Below, piece by piece: positions 1 through 8,076 of a DNA stretch of 64,000 bases (its first letter is position 1; the number at the start of each line of letters is the position of its first letter). The stretch comes from Gracilibacillus ureilyticus (GTDB lineage Bacteria > Bacillota > Bacilli > Bacillales > Amphibacillaceae): the NCBI RefSeq assembly GCF_900111195.1, contig NZ_FOGL01000004.1:141353-205352 (forward strand), given 5' to 3'. A program made the translations under genes and the position numbers. The notes under the pieces were generated by a model, which worked only from the letters and a program-made list of their open reading frames with translations, ran no database searches and had not been told where the DNA came from.

Positions 1-164
1 TAATCATACCAATCGTCCGCATGCTTTGTAATATAATTATTAATTAATAAACGTGCTCTTTTATTTATTAACCTTTGGATAACTACATAACATGTAAGAA
101 TCAGTAATAGAGAACACATCACAACAATACCAATTGCTAATATGATCACCAATTGCTGAATCAT
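1..164 (-). CDS. Membrane protein, N-terminal part only (cut by left edge)
   Basis: The ATG at 164-162 overlaps the stop of the upstream regulator gene in an ATGA arrangement, so the two are probably translationally coupled. The readable 54 residues begin MIQQLVIILAIGIVVMCSL, one strong hydrophobic helix, followed by a basic stretch (QRLINKRARLL) and then a soluble region that leaves the window. This predicts an N-terminally anchored protein with its bulk in the cytoplasm. I do not recognise the family from this fragment. Large N-anchored repeat proteins occur beside GGDEF/REC hybrid regulators in related bacilli, but that is recollection, not something visible here. Confidence 0.7.
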   Translation of the reverse strand, partial: MIQQLVIILAIGIVVMCSLLLILTCYVVIQRLINKRARLLINNYITKHADDWYD

Positions 165-1075
165 ATAGTGTACCTTCTTACAATCTGTTCAATTTTGGCT
201 GTCAATAATTGAATATTGACTGGCTTTGTAATATACTCATCGACACCCGAGCGATACGCGTAAATCATCGCTTCCTCCGAGTTTCTTTCTGAGAGCATAA
301 AAAGGATGAACTTATTTTTATTGGGCATATCCTGTACATGATGTAAAATATCAATCCCATTTCTTTTTGGAAGTACTTCATTAAACAAAACCAGATGTGT
401 ATCACCTGAATAATACCAATCGGATTGAAGGAATTCCTCTCCATCCGTGAATGTACGGATTTCCCAGGAGAAGTTCTCTTTTGTTGCATTTTCCAAAACA
501 GACTGCAGTAATCGTCTTACAACAAGATCACTTTCCACAATACTTACCTTTGTCTTAAAATGTTCCTTATCCTTAACGTTTTTCACTATCACCGTTGAGA
601 AATATCCTTCTTCCTGTGCCTGATATAATCCTTCCTGCCCTTTGTATAAAGCCTCACGATAAGCTAAATTCTGCTGATTAATTTCTACTATACTAGCGGC
701 TAGTTCTATTGTGAAAAATTGATTATTTTCCAAAAAACACAAAGCATCCTTATTAAAAATCCGGTTCAGAAATGCTACTGCTTCCTTTTCTCCTGAGTTA
801 GTTAGAAACATCATCCAATTCCCTTCGGTTGGCCGTGGAAATAATAAATCAGATAAACGCTTCTGTTTCATTAAGTATCTTTCCACTTTATTAATAGCAT
901 GTTGCTTAATAGTACTATTCCTTGTCCTTGCTACATCACTTAAAGGGTGAATGGACAGAAAAACAATCGAAAACCTTAACTGACTGCGGTCAAGGTTTGC
1001 TGCTAACATCTGATATATCTCTTCAGCTGTTTTCATGTCACTTAATAAATGTGACTTTGTAATAGTTTCTATCAT
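161..1075 (-). CDS. Response-regulator-like protein: degenerate GGDEF-like N-terminus plus pseudo-receiver
   Basis: A 304-residue cytoplasmic protein. The C-terminal ~125 residues have receiver-domain layout: acidic pair in IVESD, hydrophobic strand LVLF, loop LPKRNG, Ser in FMLSE, and the conserved Lys in ITKP. The phospho-acceptor Asp is replaced by Asn (LVLFNEVLP, about residue 232), so classical phosphorylation is unlikely. The first ~160 residues have the spacing of a GGDEF-type cyclase fold but no GGDEF motif. The ATG at 1075 was preferred to the GTG at 1084 because GGTGG sits at the right distance before it. The stop overlaps the start of the membrane protein gene on its left. Probably a signalling adaptor; partner unknown. 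Confidence 0.75.
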   Translation of the reverse strand: MIETITKSHLLSDMKTAEEIYQMLAANLDRSQLRFSIVFLSIHPLSDVARTRNSTIKQHAINKVERYLMKQKRLSDLLFPRPTEGNWMMFLTNSGEKEAVAFLNRIFNKDALCFLENNQFFTIELAASIVEINQQNLAYREALYKGQEGLYQAQEEGYFSTVIVKNVKDKEHFKTKVSIVESDLVVRRLLQSVLENATKENFSWEIRTFTDGEEFLQSDWYYSGDTHLVLFNEVLPKRNGIDILHHVQDMPNKNKFILFMLSERNSEEAMIYAYRSGVDEYITKPVNIQLLTAKIEQIVRRYTI

Positions 1076-1340
1076 AAAAACCACCCAACTTATTATTCCA
1101 GTAGTCTATGTTGCCGTAGATGAGCATAATTATTTCACATTTCTTAAAAATTATATTGTAACATGGAAGTGCTCTGCTATATAGATCTCATTCCCTTTTC
1201 ATCATAAATAAATCCCCATTTTCCAGCTGAATGTTTCAATATTGTAACAATTGTCATCATTTTTTAACTAGAGAAAATGTTTCAAATTTATAAAAACGGT
1301 GTATAGATTATTAAAGAAAATTACACAGGAGGCCATTCAG

Positions 1341-1622
1341 ATGAAAGAATTCAAATCAAAAACTATTACTTTAAATAAAAAACTATCAATCAACGAAGTC
1401 TTGTCGATTCACTTGTATGAAAAAATCTATAGCGGGAATATTTACCTGCTACATAACCATGAATTAATTAATACAAAGCATTTACCTGATTTAGTGACAT
1501 TTTCTCTCCTAGTGGAGGAAGAAACTGAAATTAAATGTGTTGTCGAAGGACCAAATCCTGAAGAAGCACTTGAAGAAGTAGCTTCGAGGATGCAAACAAC
1601 AGTACTTGACCAGGCGCTGTAA
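1341..1622 (+). CDS. HPr-like (PTS phosphocarrier fold) protein lacking the active histidine
   Basis: A 93-residue protein. An in-frame ATG exists 42 bases upstream, but AGGAGG at 1327-1332 points to the ATG at 1341. The pattern strand-helix-strand-helix and the C-terminal segment (EIKCVVEGPNPEEALEEV) follow HPr family proteins. At the position of the HPr active site (usually LHARPA) it has SINEVL with no histidine, and the regulatory Ser46 site is not conserved either. It is therefore unlikely to carry phosphate in the PTS; a binding or regulatory role is inferred. It stands alone and ends at a strong bidirectional terminator shared with the convergent CdsA-like gene. Confidence 0.7.
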   Translation: MKEFKSKTITLNKKLSINEVLSIHLYEKIYSGNIYLLHNHELINTKHLPDLVTFSLLVEEETEIKCVVEGPNPEEALEEVASRMQTTVLDQAL

Positions 1623-1631
1623 AAGAACAGT

Positions 1632-1661
1632 AAAAGAGCACCGACAGTACGGTGCTCTTTT
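1632..1661. terminator. Bidirectional intrinsic terminator
   Basis: A 12-bp perfect inverted repeat (AAAAGAGCACCG / CGGTGCTCTTTT, 6-base loop) flanked by A and T runs. It separates the convergent HPr-like and CdsA-like genes and works for both strands. Confidence 0.9.
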
Positions 1662-1668
1662 CTTATAC

Positions 1669-2583
1669 TCACATAAAGTCAAAGTAATAACGGATAATAT
1701 GGAAGAAGATAGGGGATGTGTATGTCAGGCTGTCAATTCTGCTTAAATAACGGCCTTGCAGCAGCTGCAATTTTGCCTGATTGCCTATTAACAAATCCCG
1801 CTTCAAAACAGAGACGGTTAAACTTCCGATAAAACCTGCTGCACCAATTATTGCCCCTGACAAAACTCCAAACTTCCAATCAAATGGTGTGAGATACGGA
1901 TATAACAAATAGGAAATTGAAGATGTGGCGAGCAATCCAGCTATAAATCCTTCGAGTGTAATATACGGGTTAGCAGACGGAACGATCTTTATCTTTCCTA
2001 TGTATAATGAAACAAGATATTGAATTACATCATTTGTTTGGGTTAAGATGATGAGGAATAAGACTAAATTCGATCCATATTCAGGCGTAGCGAATTGATA
2101 ATAAGCTAAGTGGCTTAACCCAAATACCATTAGCATGACACCCCATTGTGTAAAACTTACAGACCGGAGAAAACCTACTGTTCCTTTTCTTATAATCCGC
2201 GGTAAAGGCAGGAATAAAAATACATATACAGGAATAAAAACAATGAACATGCCATACCAGCCGATGTATATCCAGTAATACTGAATTGGAATCATTAAGT
2301 ATGCCCATAAAAAAAGTCTGCGGTCAGATTTTCTTGTTTTCATCATGGAAAAATACTCTTTAAGCGAAAAATAGGACAGTGCCATAATCGACAGTAATGA
2401 CAGTGCTGGAGTAAACAGTGTAGCAAAGAAGAATACAACAAACATGCCCCACCAGACTTTAATACGGTATGCTATCCCAGAAAAATCTTTACCTGGCTGT
2501 TTTTTCTTCGCAATCTTAAATAATATCGTTGCTAGTGTTATAGTTATTAGAATGACAGATAATGTCCAGATCGTTTCTTCCAT
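1669..2583 (-). CDS. CdsA-like phosphatidate cytidylyltransferase family membrane protein
   Basis: A 304-residue polytopic membrane protein with about eight hydrophobic helices. Layout and C-terminal region follow the CDP-diglyceride synthetase family, which makes CDP-diacylglycerol from phosphatidate and CTP. The family signature normally reads S-x-x-KR-x4-KD ... HGG-x-x-DR-x-D. Here SVLKRD is present, but HGG is replaced by QGR and DR-x-D by SRID. It is thus a divergent paralogue of the YnbB type rather than the housekeeping CdsA, and activity cannot be assumed. It stands alone, convergent with the HPr-like gene. Confidence 0.7.
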   Translation of the reverse strand: MEETIWTLSVILITITLATILFKIAKKKQPGKDFSGIAYRIKVWWGMFVVFFFATLFTPALSLLSIMALSYFSLKEYFSMMKTRKSDRRLFLWAYLMIPIQYYWIYIGWYGMFIVFIPVYVFLFLPLPRIIRKGTVGFLRSVSFTQWGVMLMVFGLSHLAYYQFATPEYGSNLVLFLIILTQTNDVIQYLVSLYIGKIKIVPSANPYITLEGFIAGLLATSSISYLLYPYLTPFDWKFGVLSGAIIGAAGFIGSLTVSVLKRDLLIGNQAKLQLLQGRYLSRIDSLTYTSPIFFHIIRYYFDFM

Positions 2584-2675
2584 TCTATTCCCCCCTTTTT
2601 TTCCTGCTTCATTTATTTTACAATAACTGATGTATAATAAAAAGAATGAGAAGGTATGAAGTTAGGGGGATAAAC

Positions 2676-3221
2676 ATGTGTTATGTTTATATTATGCTTT
2701 CAGATACAGGAACACTGTTTACAACAATGATAAAAAAGTATACAAAAGCACCGTATAACCATGCTTCCATTTCTTTTGATCCTCAATTAAGAGAAATGTA
2801 CAGTTTTGGAAGGAAAAATCCTAAAAATCCTTTGAACGGAGGGTTTGTTAAAGAGGATATATGGTCAGGTACATTTAGCAGATATCCTGATACTACTTGT
2901 GTTATTTATAAATTAAAAGTCAGTGAACGACAAATGTCAAAGATGAAGCGTGTACTCCATGTATTTATAAAAAATAATGATAAATTCCTGTATAATATTC
3001 TTGGTGTGTTCGGTGTATCTATAAAAGAGCCTATTGAATTCAGCAATTCCTACTTTTGCTCACAATTCGTCGCTGAAATTTTACATCGTTCCGGAATAAA
3101 ATTATGGGATAAACTCCCTGCAATGGTTACTCCTGATGACTTCCGAAATAGCGGGGACTTAGAATTAATCTATGAAGGCAGATTGTTTGATTTCACTCCA
3201 ATACTTGAACATAAACCATAA
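2676..3221 (+). CDS. YiiX/YebB-like NlpC/P60-superfamily cysteine hydrolase
   Basis: A 181-residue protein. I use the ATG at 2676 because TTAGGGGG lies directly upstream; an in-frame ATG at 2646 lacks such a site. It has the permuted NlpC/P60 pattern: a histidine early (YNHASISF) and the nucleophile-type cysteine late (YFCSQFVAEIL), which suits papain-like amidases acting on lipid or peptide amides. There is no signal peptide or membrane segment, so it is predicted cytoplasmic. It is a single gene followed by an apparently independent CAP gene. The substrate is unknown. Confidence 0.75.
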   Translation: MCYVYIMLSDTGTLFTTMIKKYTKAPYNHASISFDPQLREMYSFGRKNPKNPLNGGFVKEDIWSGTFSRYPDTTCVIYKLKVSERQMSKMKRVLHVFIKNNDKFLYNILGVFGVSIKEPIEFSNSYFCSQFVAEILHRSGIKLWDKLPAMVTPDDFRNSGDLELIYEGRLFDFTPILEHKP

Positions 3222-3304
3222 TCTGCAAGAGACTTTGAATGGTTGTATCTTGATAGATTTGGTTAAAATATGAATAAAGCGATGAACGGATGTGAGGTGA
3301 GGGT

Positions 3305-4423
3305 TTGGGCAAGTTAAAGTTCTTGTCAATGTTAATCATTGTATTTTTAGGGTTATATTACTTTTACGGTGATCAGTTTCAGCAATCAGGAGTTAGTGGT
3401 GTTGCACAAGAAATCAAAGAAGATATTCAATTTATAAGTGAACACCCGCAAATCCATGCAATTATTGATTCTATAAACCAGGAGATTCAACTTCTTATTG
3501 GGAAAGTTGAAAACCTGGAAGAAGAGAATAAACCCGAGGTGGAAAAGCCTGATTTAACTGCACCATCGTCTCAAACATTCTCCATTTATAATATTGAAAT
3601 AGGCGATAAACAATCAGATGTAGAAAATCAACTAGGTGATCCAAAGCGAAGATCTTTAAACGAATATGGTGTGGAGTGGCATACCTACCACGAAAATTAC
3701 CAGAATTTTGTGATGGTAGCATATGATTCAAACGGGAATGTATCCGGTATGTACACAAATCAGGAGCTGTTAACTTCTACTAATGGATTATCTCTAGGGA
3801 GTAACAGGAATGCTGTAAAGTCTGTTTTAGATGAACCTGTAGATGGGATCAGAAAAGGGTTTACCTATTATCAAACACAAAATAACGGGGAATATGATAC
3901 TTTTCTAATTGACCAGAACTATGTAACTGTTTTTTATGATTTACATGAAGGAGACACGGTTACGGCAATACAAATTGTTTCAGCAGATTTAGAAAGTAAG
4001 AAAGATGGTTTTTTTGGTGAGCCAAGTGATCAGTTAAAAGAGGGTTTCGAATATCAATTATTTGATTTAACCAATGCCGCAAGAGCAGTTCATGGAAAAC
4101 AAGTCTTAACATGGGCAGATTCTGTAAAAAAGACAGCTCGTAACCATAGTGAAGATATGGCTGTAAACGGATATTTCTCCCACACCAATTTAGCCGGTGA
4201 ATCACCGTTTGACCGCTTATCATCTGATGGTATTGACTACCGAATGGCCGGGGAAAATCTGGCAGCAGGTCAATCAAGCAGTATTTTTGCCCATGAAGGG
4301 TTAATGAACTCACTGGGGCATCGGGAAAATATATTGAAAAATGACTATCAGTCCCTTGCAGTTGGAGTTGCTTTTGCCGATGATTCTCGCCCGTTTTATA
4401 CTGAGAACTTTATTACCCCATAG
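3305..4423 (+). CDS. CAP-domain (SCP/YkwD-type) exported protein, YlbC-like
   Basis: A 372-residue protein with a TTG start preceded by GAGGTGA. Residues ~4-20 form a hydrophobic helix without a clear cleavage site, so it is probably membrane-anchored with the rest outside. The middle (about 95-230) matches the CAP-associated N-terminal domain of B. subtilis YlbC, with a repeated (x)GDxxxxV pattern. The C-terminal ~125 residues are the CAP domain: FDLTNAARA, HSEDM, GYFSH, AGENLA, GHRENIL. The His/Glu set of the CAP cavity is present. The physiological role of bacterial CAP proteins remains uncertain. Confidence 0.85.
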   Translation: MGKLKFLSMLIIVFLGLYYFYGDQFQQSGVSGVAQEIKEDIQFISEHPQIHAIIDSINQEIQLLIGKVENLEEENKPEVEKPDLTAPSSQTFSIYNIEIGDKQSDVENQLGDPKRRSLNEYGVEWHTYHENYQNFVMVAYDSNGNVSGMYTNQELLTSTNGLSLGSNRNAVKSVLDEPVDGIRKGFTYYQTQNNGEYDTFLIDQNYVTVFYDLHEGDTVTAIQIVSADLESKKDGFFGEPSDQLKEGFEYQLFDLTNAARAVHGKQVLTWADSVKKTARNHSEDMAVNGYFSHTNLAGESPFDRLSSDGIDYRMAGENLAAGQSSSIFAHEGLMNSLGHRENILKNDYQSLAVGVAFADDSRPFYTENFITP

Positions 4424-4446
4424 AGCAATGAATGAGAAGCAGGCAA

Positions 4447-4485
4447 GCGGGGGCTCAACACCCCCACTTATCAATATTTCACTTT
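4447..4485 (-). repeat. Dispersed hairpin repeat, copy 1 (short form)
   Basis: Reads on the minus strand as AAAGTGAAATATTGATAAG followed by a GGGGG/CCCCC hairpin (4449-4453 with 4461-4465). It shares its lead sequence and hairpin with the element at 20194. It lies between the convergent CAP and PL11 stops and may act as a transcript end, although no long U-run follows. Confidence 0.55.
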
Positions 4486-4506
4486 ATGGTACTCTCCATT
4501 TTTCCT

Positions 4507-7500
4507 TTATCTATTCCACATATCTTTCAGCTTAACAGCATCTTCGTTTAACGAATCTTTTACACTTTCTTCAAGGTCGCTCTTCGCTAAATGCTTGATG
4601 AAAACGTCTAGCTGTTTGGATGCCTGCATTGTTCTGCCATTATTTAAATGACGTTGTGCCTGTTCCAATTTATTTTGTAAAACATTCAGTTTCTTATCGT
4701 TTGAGGTTAACTCGAGCGTATGCTTCATAGCATTCAGATTTGCTGTGTAATCAACATCAGGGAATTCCAGTGTACCATTCAGCACATCTTCTCTTACGTC
4801 TTCACCTAGATAATAACTAATATGTGGTGGCTGATTATAAGTAGTATTCTGCCACGCAATTCCCATCCGATAAACTGTATCATGCATTAATGTCGGCAGT
4901 CTGTACTCTGTTGGGATCGTTGTACTGAAAATTCTTAATTCTGAACTATCTTCAGTAGGATAAATCGCTTCTTCTCGCCAGTCACCTAATATATCAGCCT
5001 GTAATGTTGGATTCGCTTTTGTCCCATTATTACTTACAACGTTTTCAAAGCTTTCTATTACGTTAACTTGGTTCGTTTCTTCATCATATTTTGAGATCGT
5101 GGTTCCATCTAGTAACTCATGGAATAAATCACCATCCCAATATGTTACAAAGTTAACAGGAAGCCCGATATCCCTGAAACTGTCTGTAATCAAGTCACCT
5201 TGTACATTATATACACCGCCGCCAGTTTCCGCTGTTCCTCCACCGGCACCCCAAAATTCATAGCCTGGGTTAGAGGTAATATTTGCTGCGACCCCTCTAC
5301 CTGCATCTTTGAATGCATAAAATGATCGCAATGTTTCCCCTGTAGCACCATCCCGATATTGTAGTGAAGCAACACCCGGATCTTCATGGACACCGAATAC
5401 GTGCAGTCCTTCCCGATCAGGATCAAATGCTCCGAGATGCAGGGCATCACCATGGGAACCTTTCTCCCTTCCCATTTCACCGTCCATTGCGTATAGAATA
5501 GTACCATCATGATCCAGTGTGAGAGAACCTGCTACTATCTCATCAAATCCATCATTATCAACATCACCTGTTGCCAGATTGTGATTACCCAATCCTTCTC
5601 CTCGTCCAGCCTCATCAGTATCAAATACCCAGTCTTCCACTAGCTGACCATCTTTTAAGCTATAGGAAACAAAGCCAGTTCTTCCATAATAACCACGTCC
5701 GTAAATCGCACTAGGAGTTTTTCCATTTATATAAGCAACACCTGAAAGAAAACGGTCAGATCTGTTGTAGAAATTATCGCCCCAGGAGATGCCGCCATCA
5801 CCCTCTTCTTTTTCCACAGGGAAGGCAAAGTCAATTGTATCAATCACTTCACCAGTTTCGCCATTGAACACTGATACATATTCCGGTCCGCCGACAACGT
5901 GGCCGCCATCATTTATCCAGCGTCCATCATCCTCTTCATTTCCAATTACACTGATCACCTTTTCCGGGTCATATACCCCATCTGTTGCACCATATACTTT
6001 GGTAGCATCAGCAGTTTTTATCAGAAATTCCGATTTTCCGTTACCATCCATATCTGCAACTACAAATTGATGATATTGTGGCCCTGAGGTTAAGTTCATT
6101 CCCATATTCATTCTCCACATTAATGTGCCATCCAATTCGTAAGCGTCAAAGATCGTCGGTCCTGTAATCACATCTTCCAATGCCGTCATTGCATTAGAAG
6201 GACGCCAGAGTAATATAATTTCGTATTCACCGTCACCATCCAAATCTCCTACACTTGCGTCATTCGCACTGTAAGTATACTCTCCCGTAACTGTCGAGCC
6301 TCCTTCTGGTTTTTGAAGGGGAATGGATAAGTAATCTTTAGATGCAGCAGTTACATCGCTAATATCAGCCTTTTTACCATTTACCAATGTTTCTACTTTA
6401 TAAGTTGCTCCAGCTTCTCCAGCTTCGTCCATATAGTTGGTAATCGATAATGGTTCATCGTTTAATTTTCGTCCATCACGATATATGTTAAAACTTACAT
6501 CCTTATCGTATTCATCTGCAAGTAATCGCCATGAAATGAAAATACCGTCCTCAGCCTTAAGTGCTATTACTCCCCTGTTTAACCATTCCGTATCACGATT
6601 GGTGTCTGGAGGTGTTAGACGGTTATAAACATAGATAGAAGCTTTACGGGAAAAGATGTTTTCTAATTCGTCGTCCTCCGCAATAGTGCCTTCGAAATGA
6701 TAGATACCTTCCTGCTCAGGATTCCACTTTCTGTCTGTTGTTTTCCACTCATTAATTGCTACATTTATTATTTCATTACTTGCTAGTACTACTGGCACTG
6801 TATCTGGCAAGCCTATTGTATCAATATTCTCAGTAGTCTCCCCTGCATATACCCGGTGATATGGTAATGAAGGAACATTTGTAATAACATTATCCGCGAT
6901 TGGAACTTGTGAAATTTTAATATTATCCAAATATGTTGTCCATGTATGGTTATTTCCTGATGTTCGTATACCTACCAATCTTATGGTGGATAACGTACCA
7001 TCAAATGAGACTCCGTCTAACGAAGATTCATACGTTTCGATTTCCCCACTCTCTTTATTTTCCATAGTGAGTGTTACGTTATTGTTTAACAAATCAAACA
7101 TAATTTTAAGATTGTACCATGTATGAGGATCTGAAAATCCTGTTGTTGTTGCTTCATTATTACCTAGGAAATATTTAAGTGGAGCATTTTTTGTGTGATT
7201 TAATGTAAATACAGTATTTCCAGCACTATCAAGAATTCTAAATTCCCCACCATTTTCATTAGGGTGAGTGCCTTTGTCATTGTGCTCTCCAGGATACCAG
7301 TCATATTCAACAAGCATTTGTGTCCCTCTTACAGGTTCATCAAAAGTCTTTGTCGCAACCCGTCCTCCTGATTGATCAACAATGGTGTATTGCAACTTTG
7401 CGGTATTGTTTCCTGCCAGTTCTTCTTCATTGATTGAAAGTGTGGCAGCAGATGTGGTAAATCCCCAATTTTCCGGTGTCAGTTCTCCAGAATCACCGAA

Positions 7501-7635
7501 ATCTGTAAAATATACTTGCTCGAATTTGTCTTCTGTACTTACATCTTCAGCAAGAACGGGACCAAAATTACTAAAAACTAATAATAGTACGACAATTAGT
7601 AAAAAACTTTTGTTAAAATAATTAGAAATTCGCAA
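4507..7635 (-). CDS. Secreted rhamnogalacturonan lyase, PL11 family, with FIMAH C-terminus
   Basis: Cleaves the rhamnose-galacturonate backbone of pectin rhamnogalacturonan I outside the cell (family knowledge). I chose the TTG at 7635: AAAGGAG lies 10 bases upstream and it yields a textbook signal peptide ending PVLA-EDV. The open frame continues to 7743 with an ATG at 7719, giving an unlikely 36- or 28-residue leader. Order: signal peptide; LamG-like beta domain (~40-250); small Ig-like domain (~270-345); PL11 propeller (~350-955) starting RGVIALKAEDGIFISWRLL, with repeated Asp-rich calcium loops such as VGDLDGDGEYEI and TGDVDNDGFDEI; FIMAH-type helical domain (~965-1042). Stands alone; the second PL11 at 53.5 kb has different accessory domains. 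Confidence 0.92.
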   Translation of the reverse strand: MRISNYFNKSFLLIVVLLLVFSNFGPVLAEDVSTEDKFEQVYFTDFGDSGELTPENWGFTTSAATLSINEEELAGNNTAKLQYTIVDQSGGRVATKTFDEPVRGTQMLVEYDWYPGEHNDKGTHPNENGGEFRILDSAGNTVFTLNHTKNAPLKYFLGNNEATTTGFSDPHTWYNLKIMFDLLNNNVTLTMENKESGEIETYESSLDGVSFDGTLSTIRLVGIRTSGNNHTWTTYLDNIKISQVPIADNVITNVPSLPYHRVYAGETTENIDTIGLPDTVPVVLASNEIINVAINEWKTTDRKWNPEQEGIYHFEGTIAEDDELENIFSRKASIYVYNRLTPPDTNRDTEWLNRGVIALKAEDGIFISWRLLADEYDKDVSFNIYRDGRKLNDEPLSITNYMDEAGEAGATYKVETLVNGKKADISDVTAASKDYLSIPLQKPEGGSTVTGEYTYSANDASVGDLDGDGEYEIILLWRPSNAMTALEDVITGPTIFDAYELDGTLMWRMNMGMNLTSGPQYHQFVVADMDGNGKSEFLIKTADATKVYGATDGVYDPEKVISVIGNEEDDGRWINDGGHVVGGPEYVSVFNGETGEVIDTIDFAFPVEKEEGDGGISWGDNFYNRSDRFLSGVAYINGKTPSAIYGRGYYGRTGFVSYSLKDGQLVEDWVFDTDEAGRGEGLGNHNLATGDVDNDGFDEIVAGSLTLDHDGTILYAMDGEMGREKGSHGDALHLGAFDPDREGLHVFGVHEDPGVASLQYRDGATGETLRSFYAFKDAGRGVAANITSNPGYEFWGAGGGTAETGGGVYNVQGDLITDSFRDIGLPVNFVTYWDGDLFHELLDGTTISKYDEETNQVNVIESFENVVSNNGTKANPTLQADILGDWREEAIYPTEDSSELRIFSTTIPTEYRLPTLMHDTVYRMGIAWQNTTYNQPPHISYYLGEDVREDVLNGTLEFPDVDYTANLNAMKHTLELTSNDKKLNVLQNKLEQAQRHLNNGRTMQASKQLDVFIKHLAKSDLEESVKDSLNEDAVKLKDMWNR

Positions 7636-7743
7636 ACCTTCATCCACTCCTTTTCCTATAAATGAGATGCTGGTCTCAACAGCTGTTCCTTTCCACCCCT
7701 CCTTTGAAAGCGTATTCATTTTAGTTGAGAACTCCTCATGCAA

Positions 7744-8043
7744 TCTCTTTATCAGCCTACCAATTAATTTAGAATACTGTAAATAGGAATATTTTGCTTG
7801 TTTTTAAACCATTGTCAGGACAACTGTTATCCTAGTTATTAGTACTTTTTTGGATGTTTGATTTTCAATAGTGCAAATATTTCCTAGTCATATAGTTTAC
7901 TCATCACCTGGTTCTATAGTAAGTAAAGCACACCTGATGTAATTTCATTTACCTATGAATGAATATATTTCCAGACTGATAAATATACTAATAGAAATGG
8001 TGACAAAAAACTGTCGGATAATAGAGTTAGCCAATATACAAAT
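7744..8043. other. Intergenic region upstream of the first PL11 gene
   Basis: AT-rich. I see no convincing gene, no cre site and no clear sigma-A promoter. A CTGACA with AT-rich sequence about 17-19 bases downstream on the minus strand is the best, weak, promoter candidate for the lyase. Confidence 0.4.
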
Positions 8044-8069
8044 GCCCGGCATTACTCAACATGCCGGGC
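8044..8069 (-). terminator. Hairpin terminator of the MMPL operon
   Basis: A 9-bp GC-rich inverted repeat GCCCGGCAT/ATGCCGGGC lies 8 bases beyond the minus-strand stop at 8077. The following U-run on that strand is short (ATTTGTATATTG). Confidence 0.75.
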
Positions 8070-8076
8070 TTTAATT

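Noticed and set aside
5190..6087. Several 60-106 codon frames inside the first PL11 gene
   Set aside because: Shadow frames of the long coding region, without ribosome sites or recognisable products.
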